From the IMG/VR virus record IMGVR_UViG_3300030450_002177, positions 1 to 60,463 of that record: a stretch of 60,463 nucleotides of DNA. One strand, written 5' to 3'. Of the stretch, positions 50,132 to 60,185 are shown piece by piece. The notes under the pieces are model-generated. The model made no database searches. It had not been told where the DNA came from and saw only the letters and a list, made by a program, of their open reading frames with translations. The position numbers and the translations under genes are program-made. Positions within the stretch are counted from its first letter, which is position 1. Every line of letters starts with the position of its first letter. The DNA comes from a virus.

Positions 50132-52024
50132 ATGCCTTTAGCTAAATTTAACTTCAAACCCGGTGTCAATAAGGAAGAAACCGACTATTCCAATGAGGGT
50201 GGTTGGGTTGACGCTAATTTAGTTCGTTTTAGAAAAAGCCGTGTAGAAAAGATAGGAGGCTGGATCAAGGCTTCTGCTGATGCTTTTTACGGTATAGCAA
50301 GAGCTATGCACCAATGGGTTAGCTTAGGTGGAACTAGATACCTAGGGCTAGGAACCACCTCAAAATATTATATAGAATCTGGTGGAACATTTAATGACGT
50401 AACACCAATAAGAGCCACAACCACTAATGGCATAACTTTTTCTGCTACAAATGGTTCTTCTACAATAACTGCAACAGATTCAAGCCACGGAGCTGTGGAA
50501 GGAGATTGGGTAACTATAAGTGGTTCTGCTAGTTTGGGTGGCAATGTAACTGCTGCTGTGCTGAATCAAGAATATCAAATTTTATCTGTAGCAGATGCTA
50601 ATACATTTACCTTTACAGCAAAAGATACTTCTGGTGATACTGTCACTGCTAATGCTAGTGATAGTGGAAACGGTGGTTCTGGTGTAGATGGCGTTTATCA
50701 AATAAATTCAGGTCTTGATGATTATGTGCAGGGCTCAGGTTGGGGTGCTGGGGCTTGGGGCTCTGGTACTTTTGGATCAGTAACCACGCTTTCCTCTACA
50801 AATCAGTTGCGTTTATGGTCACACGATAATTTTGGAGAAGACCTTATTATTAATCCTAGGGGTGGAGGTATATATAGGTGGGTAGAGAATGATGGGCTAA
50901 CAACTAGAGCCGTTAGTTTATCAGGAACTACTGGTGCCAATCTTGTGCCTACAGTTGGTTTACAGGTGTTAACGTCTGAAACTGATAGACATTTAATAGT
51001 TTTAGGAGCTGATCCATTGTCTAGTGGTTCAAGAACTGGCTCTATTGACCCTATGTTTATAGCCTTTTCAGATCAAGAAAACGCTTTAGAATTTGAACCA
51101 AAATCAACAAATACTGCTGGTTCTTTACGTCTATCAAGTGGTTCACAGATAATAGGGGGCTTAAAATCAAGGCAAGAAATATTAATTTGGACTGACACAA
51201 GCATTTACAGTATGAATTTTATAGGACCACCTTTGATATTCTCGGTGAATCTTATCAACGAAGGTGCTGGTTTGATAGGTCCTAAAGCCTTTGTTAACTC
51301 TCCGACAGGTGTGTTTTTTATGAGCAAACAGGGCTTCTATTTCTATAACGGAGCGATTACACAATTACCAAGCTCTGTACAAGAATACGTCTTTGACGAC
51401 TTAGATCAGTCTCAAGCACATAAGTGCCATTGTGCTCTAAACTCGGAGTTCTCAGAAGTTTGGTTTTTCTATCCTTCGATAGAAGACAATACTAGAGAAA
51501 TATCAAGATATGTGATTTATAATTACAAAGAAAATATTTGGAGTATAGGCTCTATGGTTAGATATGCTTGGCTAGATGCTGGTATACAAAACAAACCACA
51601 AGCAACTGGCGTGTCGTCTGATTCTTACTATTTATACAACCATGAATCGGGTCACAACAATGATGCCGACCCTATGGACAATGTGTTTATAGAATCTGCT
51701 GATTTAGATTTAAGTGACGGCGATCAGTATGCTTTTATAAAAAGAATCATTCCAGACATACAGTTTACCAACGACACGGGAACTTCACAGGATGGGGCAG
51801 TCAATATAGTATTAAAAATTAGAGATTTTAATGGCGAAAACCTTGCTACTAACAGTACCAACAAAGTTACTTCAACTTCAAAACAAAGCCATGTTAGGGC
51901 TAGAGGTCGTCAATTTGTAATACGCTTTGAATCTGATGATGACAATGATGATGGAGACCGTAAGAGTTATAAGTGGCGATTGGGCAGCACAAGACTTGAT
52001 ATACAGCCTTCAGGGAGACGTTAA
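50132..52024 (+). CDS. Tail needle-region/DNA-stabilising protein, P22 gp10-like, 630 aa
   Basis: KFNFKPGVNKEETDYSNEGG, LVRFRKSRVEKIGGW, WVSLGGTRYLGLGTTSKYY at the N-terminus and GPPLIFSVNLINEGAGLIGPKA, SKQGFYFYNGAIT later match the P22 packaged-DNA-stabilisation/tail hub type. A WGAGAWGSGTFGS segment and an inserted beta domain (about 90-190) are present. Confidence 0.8.
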   Translation: MPLAKFNFKPGVNKEETDYSNEGGWVDANLVRFRKSRVEKIGGWIKASADAFYGIARAMHQWVSLGGTRYLGLGTTSKYYIESGGTFNDVTPIRATTTNGITFSATNGSSTITATDSSHGAVEGDWVTISGSASLGGNVTAAVLNQEYQILSVADANTFTFTAKDTSGDTVTANASDSGNGGSGVDGVYQINSGLDDYVQGSGWGAGAWGSGTFGSVTTLSSTNQLRLWSHDNFGEDLIINPRGGGIYRWVENDGLTTRAVSLSGTTGANLVPTVGLQVLTSETDRHLIVLGADPLSSGSRTGSIDPMFIAFSDQENALEFEPKSTNTAGSLRLSSGSQIIGGLKSRQEILIWTDTSIYSMNFIGPPLIFSVNLINEGAGLIGPKAFVNSPTGVFFMSKQGFYFYNGAITQLPSSVQEYVFDDLDQSQAHKCHCALNSEFSEVWFFYPSIEDNTREISRYVIYNYKENIWSIGSMVRYAWLDAGIQNKPQATGVSSDSYYLYNHESGHNNDADPMDNVFIESADLDLSDGDQYAFIKRIIPDIQFTNDTGTSQDGAVNIVLKIRDFNGENLATNSTNKVTSTSKQSHVRARGRQFVIRFESDDDNDDGDRKSYKWRLGSTRLDIQPSGRR

Positions 52025-52026
52025 AC

Positions 52027-52338
52027 TTGAGTAAATTGCTTGAAACTAGACTGCCTTTAGCAGAAGGAGTTGAGTTAACGCCAGAGCTATTTAACCGTTT
52101 AGTTCGTATTTTAGAGATAAACCTAGGAAGAATAGACCCAGACAAAACAGCAAGTTTTAACTCTACAGAAATTTCTGAATTGCAATTTGCTACAGGTTCT
52201 ATAATATTTAACACAACAACTGAGATACATCAGGCGTTTGATGGAAACCAGTTTAGAGATTTATACACCCATCAGACGTATTTGACGGGTCTTGGTGCTA
52301 CAATGAGTATAGGGAGCGTTACAATAACGATAAGTTAA
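52027..52338 (+). CDS. Small tail-module protein, 103 aa
   Basis: TTG start 2 bp after the previous stop. LPLAEGVELTPELFNRLVRILEINLGR and a beta C-terminus ending GLGATMSIGSVTITIS. Common companion of gp10-like genes; role unknown. Confidence 0.6.
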   Translation: MSKLLETRLPLAEGVELTPELFNRLVRILEINLGRIDPDKTASFNSTEISELQFATGSIIFNTTTEIHQAFDGNQFRDLYTHQTYLTGLGATMSIGSVTITIS

Positions 52339-52339
52339 T

Positions 52340-54070
52340 ATGGCTATAAGTGAAGAACTACAAAGAAGAATCGATAATTTAACAGGCGTAAAAGCTACTC
52401 CTAGGGGTTTTACTGATAGAGATTTACAGCGTGAAGCAGAAGGTAATGCACTTTCTGAACGAGACTTGGATTTAGCTCAGAGCTTATTATCATCCCCTAA
52501 TACACCACCTTTGGGTGTAATGGATAACGATTTACGAGAAACGATTGAAGCTTTGGAAATGGAGTTACTAAAAACCAACGACCCAGAAGAACGAGATATT
52601 CTTAGTAACATGATAGAAAACACAGCCATTAAAGTTAATGCACCTTATCGTTCTTTAATGGAACAATTATCCATGACGGGTGGTGAAGATGACATGATGG
52701 CTCATGTCAGGTCAGGAGACATAAATGTTTCTCGTGAGATGGTAGAAAACAATCCAGCCTTAGAAGATATGATAGAACAGGCTGCTATTGAAGTTGGTAT
52801 AGACCCAGAAAGCATGGTTTATGGTAGTGGTATTGCTGCATTAAATGAATCGACAGGAATAGAACAACACGGTTTCTTAAAGAAACTGGGCAAAGGTCTT
52901 AAAAAGGTAGTTAAGAAGGTAGCGCCCATAGCTGCATTTATACCCGGTGTTGGTACAGCATTAGGTGGTGTTTTAGGTGGTATAGGTGGCTTGGCTACAA
53001 GAATACCGGGAATTGGTGGTGCATTAGGTAGTTTAGGAAGCACTGTAGCTGGAGGTATAGCAAATCTAGGTATACCCGGCATTTCTTCAATAGCTGGTGG
53101 AACGGCTGGTGGATTTGGGGGAATACAAAAAGCACTAACCACAAAGGCTGGTTTATTTGGTGGTGGTCCACTTGCAAAGTTAATGGACGCTCCACAGTAT
53201 TATGCTGGAGGACCGGGCTCTGATGCAGAGTCTATTGCTAAACGAAAAGTTAAAGAACAAATGGAAGCTGCAAGAGCTCAAGCAGTAGCAAGTGGTGATA
53301 AAGATGCTGTTGCTAAAATTGACGCTTATCTTAATGACCCAGCAAATCAAGTAGCCCAACTTGGTCCCTTTGGAGGAACTTTGGGTCCTAGATTGTTTGG
53401 AACAGGTCAACAACAACAGTTGTATGACGCACAAGGTAATCCAGTCCAACAAAGAGGTGGAGTTTTGAGTAATATTTTTGGTGGTGGTCAAGGTGGTGGA
53501 CTTGGTGGTTTGGCTTCATTAGGAATAGCTGGTGGATTAGCTGGAACTTTAGGTAAATTAGCTTATGAAGAAACCAAAAAAGATAAAGGGGTTCCATTGT
53601 CTCCCGTTGTGGCAATGGACGCTACTGGTAGATATAACTTAGAAGCAGAAATGGCTAGAAGAATGGGACAACAAGCACCAAACCCAGCAGAGTTTGGTTT
53701 GTTACCAGCTAATACTTTTCCAGTGCTTAGTGGTGGCAAGCCCAGAGAAGTGATGGCTGCTGCTGGTGGTGGGGCTGTTTATCCTATGGCTTATGCTGAA
53801 GGTGGCACCGTGTCGATGGAAGATTTTGAAAGAATGAATGGACAGATTAATGGTGAAGGCACTGAAACCAGTGATGATGTGCCAGCCATGTTGTCAGATG
53901 GTGAGTTTGTTATGACAGGACAGGCTGTTAGAGGTGCTGGCACTTATGATATGAAAAATAATAGTGGCATATTAACTTTAATACCGTCAGGTTCTCCAAG
54001 CAGAGATGGTGGCACAGATTTAATGTATAAACTTATGGAGGCTTTTAGCAGTCAAGCAAGACCAGCTTAA
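52340..54070 (+). CDS. Internal virion-like protein with YAEGGTV motif, 576 aa
   Basis: Helical acidic N-terminus, then Gly-rich hydrophobic stretches (FIPGVGTALGGVLGGIGGLA, about 196-215, and GIAGGLAGTLGKLA) that could insert in membranes, and YAEGGTV at about 485. The C-terminal DDVPAMLSDGEFVMTGQAVRGAG is a known motif of marine phage internal/tape-like proteins. Probably ejected with DNA. Confidence 0.65.
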   Translation: MAISEELQRRIDNLTGVKATPRGFTDRDLQREAEGNALSERDLDLAQSLLSSPNTPPLGVMDNDLRETIEALEMELLKTNDPEERDILSNMIENTAIKVNAPYRSLMEQLSMTGGEDDMMAHVRSGDINVSREMVENNPALEDMIEQAAIEVGIDPESMVYGSGIAALNESTGIEQHGFLKKLGKGLKKVVKKVAPIAAFIPGVGTALGGVLGGIGGLATRIPGIGGALGSLGSTVAGGIANLGIPGISSIAGGTAGGFGGIQKALTTKAGLFGGGPLAKLMDAPQYYAGGPGSDAESIAKRKVKEQMEAARAQAVASGDKDAVAKIDAYLNDPANQVAQLGPFGGTLGPRLFGTGQQQQLYDAQGNPVQQRGGVLSNIFGGGQGGGLGGLASLGIAGGLAGTLGKLAYEETKKDKGVPLSPVVAMDATGRYNLEAEMARRMGQQAPNPAEFGLLPANTFPVLSGGKPREVMAAAGGGAVYPMAYAEGGTVSMEDFERMNGQINGEGTETSDDVPAMLSDGEFVMTGQAVRGAGTYDMKNNSGILTLIPSGSPSRDGGTDLMYKLMEAFSSQARPA

Positions 54071-54079
54071 AAAAACAAT

Positions 54080-55714
54080 ATGAGCTTTTTAGATAATATT
54101 AGAGGCATAAGAAGTAATTTGCAAAAGCAAATGCCTGAAAATAGAAGTATGCCAACTATGAGAGCGTTTCCACAACCAGCAGTTAATCCTGTAAGTGGAG
54201 GAATTGGACCAATTTTGCCCATGCAATCAATAACTTTGCCGAATGGACAAACAGTACAAATACCTAAAATTAACGAACAAGAGATAAGTGCTAACTTACG
54301 GTCTGCTGGTATAACACCACAGATGCCTTTGCCAAATATAGTTCCACAAACGGTTCCTCAACAAACACCTACAACTATGGCTGCTACACCACCAATGGCT
54401 GCTACACCAGCTGTAACAACACCAGCTGTAACAACACCAGCTGTAACAACACCAGCTGTAACAACACCAGCTGTAACAACACCAGCTGTAGAACAACCTT
54501 TAGCTCCATATACAGGTGCTGGATATAATGCTTTTGGTGAATCGCCTTATGTAAGCAGCGTATTAAGAAACGAAACAGGATTAGATGCTATCACTAAACA
54601 AATGTTATTTGGTTTAGATGGACAAGGTGGATTTATACCGGGAGCCATGCAAGCAGCAGAAAAAACATTTTTTAATCCAGACGGAACTCCAAGAGTTGTA
54701 GACGAAAGAAGAGCTGAACTTACACCAGATCAAATAGCTGCTATGGATTTAGCAAGAAGAAACGTAGGTGGGCAGGAACGCTTTTTAAGTGGCGCTGAGG
54801 GCGCTTTTCGTGGAGGGGTAGATGAGGTAGGGCAAGGCATAGAAAGAGGCAGAGCGTTGCAAAGAGAGGGCTTAGGAGCCCTACAAACAGGTATTGGTGC
54901 TTTGGGTTCTCGTTTAGGTGAATCAGAGAACTTATTGAGAAGAGCAACGGGTGCTTATGACCCATCAATGACTGACCAATTTTATAACCCTTATGAAGAT
55001 CGTGTCGTTCAACAAACCATAGAAGATATATTGGAAGCTGGTGATAAACAAGACATGGCACAAAGGGCTAGAGATATACAAACAGGTGGTGAGTCAGCGT
55101 TTGGCTCCAGAGCTCGTTTGGGTGCTTCTGAGAGAAGAGAAGCATTAGGAAGGGGTCTGGCTGAGGCTTTAGGTGGAATTAGGTCAAGAGGCTTCTCAGA
55201 GGCTCAACAAACAGGTCTAGGTGAATTTGCAAGACAAAAAGCAGCAGAAAGACAAGCAGCAGCTGGTCTGGCTGGTCTAGCTGGTACTAGATTTGGAGCG
55301 ACCCAGACTGGTGCTGGGGCATTAAGCAACCTAGGCAATATAGAAGCGCAGTACGGTGCTGACGCAGCTAGGGCTATGTTTGGTCTTGGAAGCAATTTAC
55401 AAGGGCTAGGACAACAAGCACAACAATCTGGTGCGTTTGACGTTAATCAGTTGTTATCTTCTGGTAATATCCAACAAGCACAAAGTCAGGCTGAATTAGA
55501 CGCAGCTAGAGCAAATGCTATACAGGCACAACAAGCACCGTTGGCACAATACCAAGCGTTAGCTCCTTTTGTTAGTATGGCACCAGCTGGTAGCTTCCAG
55601 ACTTCTACAACTTTTGCACCAAGACCAAGTCCCTTACAGTCTGGATTGGGCGTTGGTTTAAGTACCTTGGGCGCTATGGGTAACTTCCTTACTCAAGGTG
55701 GGGGGCAAAGATAA
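54080..55714 (+). CDS. Internal virion-like protein with TPAVT repeats, 544 aa
   Basis: Pro/Thr/Ala-rich tandem TPAVT segment at about residues 110-137, then a long helical Gln/Ala/Arg-rich body (about 200-500; QAQSQAELDAARANAIQAQQ). Resembles ejection proteins of podoviruses in composition. Start weak (AAAAACAAT upstream). Confidence 0.6.
   Translation: MSFLDNIRGIRSNLQKQMPENRSMPTMRAFPQPAVNPVSGGIGPILPMQSITLPNGQTVQIPKINEQEISANLRSAGITPQMPLPNIVPQTVPQQTPTTMAATPPMAATPAVTTPAVTTPAVTTPAVTTPAVTTPAVEQPLAPYTGAGYNAFGESPYVSSVLRNETGLDAITKQMLFGLDGQGGFIPGAMQAAEKTFFNPDGTPRVVDERRAELTPDQIAAMDLARRNVGGQERFLSGAEGAFRGGVDEVGQGIERGRALQREGLGALQTGIGALGSRLGESENLLRRATGAYDPSMTDQFYNPYEDRVVQQTIEDILEAGDKQDMAQRARDIQTGGESAFGSRARLGASERREALGRGLAEALGGIRSRGFSEAQQTGLGEFARQKAAERQAAAGLAGLAGTRFGATQTGAGALSNLGNIEAQYGADAARAMFGLGSNLQGLGQQAQQSGAFDVNQLLSSGNIQQAQSQAELDAARANAIQAQQAPLAQYQALAPFVSMAPAGSFQTSTTFAPRPSPLQSGLGVGLSTLGAMGNFLTQGGGQR
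54406..54490 (+). repeat. 15-bp tandem repeat, 5.7 copies
   Basis: Five identical copies of ACCAGCTGTAACAAC (54406-54480) plus 10 bp of a sixth, encoding TPAVT units. Identity at DNA level suggests recent slippage or assembly-sensitive length. Confidence 0.9.
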
Positions 55715-57129
55715 TGGCTATAAGCAGAGCTCAAATACCTAAAGAAATAAACGTATTTGACGATGGTGGTGGTGTAAACACAACAAGCGTTGATAATAGT
55801 ATGGCAGATTTAGGTGCTTTAATGATGGACCGTTTTCAACCTAATTTTGAGCAAAATGTACAAAAATACCAAGAGCGTTTATCTCCTTACATGTACGAAG
55901 CTCCCAGAATGAATATCTACGATTTGGCTTCTGAGTTAGGTGCTGGTCTTTTGTCTACACCTAATACTGGTGGAGCGTCTGCCTTTACGGGTTTAGGGGT
56001 TGGTTTTAATAGGGCTTCTGAAAGAATGAAAGCAGACAGAAGACAAAGGGCAGAAGCTAGGCAACAAGCTGGATTACAGGCTGCTCAACTAGCTATGCAA
56101 GATGAACAAAAAGCTAATGAATATTTAAACCAAGTGTATTTAAAATTGTTGGGTGATTCAAATAAAGAGATTAAAGCCAACACTTTAAGTTATATAGATC
56201 AAGAAAGTGGTGAGAGGGTTGAAAGAACTTTTGATACAACTGACCCGTTATACAAAGAAATTCTGCGTAACCCTGATAAATACCAAGCTGCTGAAATTAA
56301 AACTCCTTTGGTTGACATGAGTGGCACAGGAAATCAATACGATAAATTAAATGACCTCACAGCTGGACAAATATCAGATAGGCAAACTGGATGGGCAAAT
56401 GATGCTGATGCAGCTTATGCTGTTAAAGAAAAAGCAGATTACGCTAGAAAAGTAGCCATAGATTTGGGTCCAGATAATTTTGGGCAACTTCAACTTTGGA
56501 GTATGGGTTTAAAAAATGTTGCAGTAAGTTTGGGCATGGATGGATTGGTTGATGAAACAGTATTGGCAGACCAAGAATTAGTAAACCAAATAGGCACAGG
56601 TTTTGTGATGTCATTAATTGGGCAAACTAAAGGGGCTATTTCTGAAAAAGAAATGGATTTGTTTGCAAGAGCATCACCGGGACTTGGTTCTACTTATGGT
56701 GGTTTTATGAAGATGCTAGATTATTTAGAGAGGATAGCTGAAAGGTCAATAAAATTAGATTTAGATTGGGCTAATGAATCAGCCCAGTTACAAGATGAAG
56801 GAAAGTCTTTAGACCAAATTAGAGCAAGACAAAGCCAATTTAGAGCTGAGTGGTTAGAGAAACATCCTTTGTTTACAGAAGAAGAGTTGGTGGCTGACAT
56901 TGACCCATTTGTAGACAGAAATGGAAAGATTAAAGACCCTAAACATCAAGATATTTATAGCTCTGTTACTGGAAGACATTTGAACATAAGCAACATGCCA
57001 GTAGAAGTTCCCCCTGATGTAGCAAAGGACATTGCTGGAGTGCCTGATGGAGCAGTATATCAAGGAACTTATAAGGGAATAGATTATTACAAAGATGCTC
57101 AAGGCAAAATGTATACAGCAGAAAAATAA
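55714..57129 (+). CDS. Internal virion-like protein, 471 aa
   Basis: TAATG overlap. MAISRAQIPKEINVFDDGGGV start, Gly-rich segment GAGLLSTPNTGG, helical RRQRAEARQQAGLQAAQLAMQ, then an alpha-rich domain. Between two other ejection-like proteins, so probably part of the same ejected complex. Confidence 0.6.
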   Translation: MAISRAQIPKEINVFDDGGGVNTTSVDNSMADLGALMMDRFQPNFEQNVQKYQERLSPYMYEAPRMNIYDLASELGAGLLSTPNTGGASAFTGLGVGFNRASERMKADRRQRAEARQQAGLQAAQLAMQDEQKANEYLNQVYLKLLGDSNKEIKANTLSYIDQESGERVERTFDTTDPLYKEILRNPDKYQAAEIKTPLVDMSGTGNQYDKLNDLTAGQISDRQTGWANDADAAYAVKEKADYARKVAIDLGPDNFGQLQLWSMGLKNVAVSLGMDGLVDETVLADQELVNQIGTGFVMSLIGQTKGAISEKEMDLFARASPGLGSTYGGFMKMLDYLERIAERSIKLDLDWANESAQLQDEGKSLDQIRARQSQFRAEWLEKHPLFTEEELVADIDPFVDRNGKIKDPKHQDIYSSVTGRHLNISNMPVEVPPDVAKDIAGVPDGAVYQGTYKGIDYYKDAQGKMYTAEK

Positions 57130-59603
57130 TGCCAGAACTAACAGAAGAAGAACTAAAAGAGTATGAAAATGCTTTAGCAAGAGGAGATGTACGAAGACCT
57201 GAAGAGATAAAGCAAGATGCTACAGAAACCAGTGGTCTTTATGATGCTATTCTATCTGGATTAAGTAATGATGAAACTGCTCGACTTCGTTGGGTGGCTT
57301 CTAAAAGATTTCCAGAAGCTGAAGGTAAAGGTATAGACCCAGTAGATTATTATTATGTTGATGAAGATGGTGACGTAGCATATATGGACCCTATAAGTGG
57401 CAAACACAAAAAGGAATTTCAAGAATATGATTTGTTTGGCTTTGGAATGGATGCAGAAGATGTTGGTGGTTCAGTATTTCCAACCCTACAGTTTGTTTCT
57501 GAAGTTGTAGGTGGCGTAGGTGGATTAATTGGTGGTGGCTTAACTTTTGGATTGCCCGGTGCAGTAGGAGGTGGAGTAGGTGGTACAGCTGCTGCTGGTG
57601 GTACTATGTATGGAGTGAGGGCTGGTTTATCTCAAATGCTTGATGGACCTGAAATGAACACTCATAAAATGACTAAAGATTTAGCGTGGTCTAGTGCTTT
57701 TGGAGGTATACCATTTGGTGCACCAGCAAAAGCCTTTCCACAATTTGCTCAGGGTCTTGTAACTAAGTTTCCCGGTGTTGATGGCAGAAAACAATTACAA
57801 ATTCTACTTTCAGAAGGTGGCGAATCAGTAGAGGAAAAAATAGCTTTTGCTCAAAATAAATTTGGCGTGACATTAACTCGACCTGAAGCACAAATGCTTG
57901 CTAGTAGGGGAACTCAGATACAATATTATTTAGCCAAACAGCCTAATTCACAAAAGTTATGGGATTTTTACCACAACAGGAATATACAGGTTCAAAATAT
58001 AGCTGATGAATTTTTTACTGAAATCCAGACTGGAAAATATGCTAGAGAGGGCGTAAAAAACAAACTAACAGGTAAAGGAAGTTTGGATGCTCCACTTGAT
58101 GTTGCAAAAGCATCCGATTCAGTTCTTAAAAAACTAGCCCTAAAAAGACAAGAAAGAGCTGGCAAAATATACGATGATGCTTTTGGTATGCCTGATGTAA
58201 AAATAGATGTATCTGATTTGGTTAAAAGTTTGGATGACAAATTAGCTGATAAAAACATTAAAGGTAAATTGCGCAAATCCTTGGAAGCAGTTAAAGAATC
58301 TTTAATAGATCAAAACACAAAGCAATTAAAAAACACTACAGAAGGTTTGCACAACAGCCTTTCACAAGACTTTAGACCATTAATAGAAAGTTTAACCAAA
58401 GACAATCAACAGTTTATTAAACGAGAAGTTTCAAGAATAAGGGAACAGGTATCAGGCAGGTTAAAAGAAGCCAATCCTTTATATAAACAGGCAACTGAAG
58501 TATATGACCCCACTAAGGGGCATTTACAAGTTTTAGAGAGAAGTATTATAAATGCTTTGGCTAAGTCTGTTGAAAAAGGTGGTGCTCAAACAGCCAATAT
58601 GGCAAATAGATTATTTAAAGGAACTGCTAGTCCAAAAGAAATCAGAAATTTAAAAAGGCTTATTCAAACAGAAGACCCACAAGCATGGCAAAATCTAAAA
58701 GGAGCTTGGTTGCAAACTCAGTTTGATGATGCTGTAACAGGAACTACAAATGTATTGGGAGCTAATAATAAGTTTCTAGCAAGCATTGGCATTAGAAATG
58801 TTGACACTGCATTTCCAAGACTTAATCCTTCTGGAAATCTTACAGCCTCTGAGCTTGAACTATTAGGTCCAGAAATTGCCAAAGTAACAGCTAGAGGCAG
58901 AAAAGCAAAAGTTTGGGAGGCTATATTAGAGCCTGATGAATTAGATAACTTTGTTGACTTAATGGATTTAATGCAAGCTGTTAGTTATATATCAACTCGC
59001 TCTGGCTCGCCAACACAAAGTTTACAATCTTTAGCAAAAATTATAAACGAAGAAGGAGCTACGGGTTTAGGAAAAATTAAACAATATGGCGTTGGTATTT
59101 TTAATATAGTACCAAGATTAATAAACAGAGGATTTGATGATGTGTCGCAAAACATTTTAAACACACAAAAGGAAGTTTATGAAGACGCTTTAATTGAAGC
59201 ATTAATTAACCCTAAAAAAGCAGTGCAATTACGCCAATATTTAGACTCAATAAAGCCAAACACTTATCTTGCAACACAGGCATTTATGAGAGGTGGTTTG
59301 GAGTCTTTAGAAAATATTACGACTTCGATAGACGAGAGAAACAAAGCTATTGCTGAAGAACAGGAAGAATATAGGGGCGAAAAATTAAAAGAAGAGTATG
59401 AACAGCAACAACTGCAACAGAGTAACTTAGAAAACCTACAAGGCTCTATAAACAATTTTCAGATGCCTCAGTTAAATGCACCTTTGTTTGAAGCAGAATC
59501 TGGTTTAGAGCCTACAGAAATATTGTCCCCAACCATCATTCCAGATGAAAGAGATAGAGAGATCGCTATGAGGAGACAGCTAGGTATCGCTGGGCTGGTC
59601 TAA
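57129..59603 (+). CDS. Large internal virion/ejection-like protein, 824 aa
   Basis: Acidic N-terminus, a Gly-rich hydrophobic region at about 117-155 (VGGVGGLIGGGLTFGLPGAV) fit for membrane insertion, then a long helical body and a Gln/Glu coiled coil near 750. Size and place fit the P22 gp16/gp20 class, but no signature was recognised. Converges on the leftward gene with 24 bp overlap. Confidence 0.6.
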   Translation: MPELTEEELKEYENALARGDVRRPEEIKQDATETSGLYDAILSGLSNDETARLRWVASKRFPEAEGKGIDPVDYYYVDEDGDVAYMDPISGKHKKEFQEYDLFGFGMDAEDVGGSVFPTLQFVSEVVGGVGGLIGGGLTFGLPGAVGGGVGGTAAAGGTMYGVRAGLSQMLDGPEMNTHKMTKDLAWSSAFGGIPFGAPAKAFPQFAQGLVTKFPGVDGRKQLQILLSEGGESVEEKIAFAQNKFGVTLTRPEAQMLASRGTQIQYYLAKQPNSQKLWDFYHNRNIQVQNIADEFFTEIQTGKYAREGVKNKLTGKGSLDAPLDVAKASDSVLKKLALKRQERAGKIYDDAFGMPDVKIDVSDLVKSLDDKLADKNIKGKLRKSLEAVKESLIDQNTKQLKNTTEGLHNSLSQDFRPLIESLTKDNQQFIKREVSRIREQVSGRLKEANPLYKQATEVYDPTKGHLQVLERSIINALAKSVEKGGAQTANMANRLFKGTASPKEIRNLKRLIQTEDPQAWQNLKGAWLQTQFDDAVTGTTNVLGANNKFLASIGIRNVDTAFPRLNPSGNLTASELELLGPEIAKVTARGRKAKVWEAILEPDELDNFVDLMDLMQAVSYISTRSGSPTQSLQSLAKIINEEGATGLGKIKQYGVGIFNIVPRLINRGFDDVSQNILNTQKEVYEDALIEALINPKKAVQLRQYLDSIKPNTYLATQAFMRGGLESLENITTSIDERNKAIAEEQEEYRGEKLKEEYEQQQLQQSNLENLQGSINNFQMPQLNAPLFEAESGLEPTEILSPTIIPDERDREIAMRRQLGIAGLV

Positions 59604-59831
59604 GATTTCGTCTGTGGTGGCTTCAATCATTGCACCGTTCACATTAAAATCCATTTCATAACCCATTACGGTTTTACCGTCTACGTTGAAAACAACATTG
59701 CGAGACATCAGCCTAAGCAGCGCTGTTTGATGATGTAGAGTCAAACGACCATACAGCTCCACTATTTCACTAGGGTGCTCTATTTGATAAGAAACAGGAA
59801 CCTGCTTCTTTCTAAATAATTTTCCAAGCAT
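59580..59831 (-). CDS. Hypothetical protein downstream of RHH regulator, 83 aa
   Basis: PVSYQIEHPSEIVELYGRLTLHHQTALLRLMSRNVVFNVDGKTV suggests a small alpha/beta protein. Shares a base with the RHH gene stop, so co-translated; possible partner. Confidence 0.55.
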   Translation of the reverse strand: MLGKLFRKKQVPVSYQIEHPSEIVELYGRLTLHHQTALLRLMSRNVVFNVDGKTVMGYEMDFNVNGAMIEATTDEILDQPSDT

Positions 59832-60031
59832 TACGCAAACTCTCGGTCAGCTACACTTTTGTTGATCTTTCCGTGAGCAGCTTCTATTAATATCTTCAGC
59901 TGGTCAATCTTTGATCGCCTTTGGTCGTTGCAAATGTCTTGCAACATATTATAAGTGTCAACGTCCACTGCTAGGCTTTTACGTCCTTTTGGATATTTTA
60001 TTTCCTTTTCTGTGTCTACATTTTCATTCAT
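59831..60031 (-). CDS. Ribbon-helix-helix regulator, 66 aa
   Basis: GRKSLAVDVDTYNMLQDICNDQRRSKIDQLKILIE fits a CopG/Arc-type RHH: a beta strand then two helices. It is divergent from promoter copy C, so it is a candidate repressor of that promoter family. Confidence 0.65.
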   Translation of the reverse strand: MNENVDTEKEIKYPKGRKSLAVDVDTYNMLQDICNDQRRSKIDQLKILIEAAHGKINKSVADREFA

Positions 60032-60103
60032 GTCGGTAGCATTGTATAGAAAGATACAGATATTTACAACATTTTATAGTATAAAAATTAATTAAATATA
60101 TTT

Positions 60104-60182
60104 GTATAAATATGTATACATTTGTATAAAAAAGTGTATAATAAATATGTGGTGATAATTAAAAACAAAAAAGAAGGGGGTA
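60104..60182 (+). promoter_or_regulatory. Early promoter, repeated-family copy C
   Basis: GTATAC (about 60114-60119), 17 nt, TATAAT (60137-60142), then AATATGTGGTGATAATTAAAAAC and AAGAAGGGGG. Same leader box as copies A and B but more diverged, with a weak -35. Drives the early genes running through the window junction to 1552. Confidence 0.7.
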
Positions 60183-60185
60183 AAA

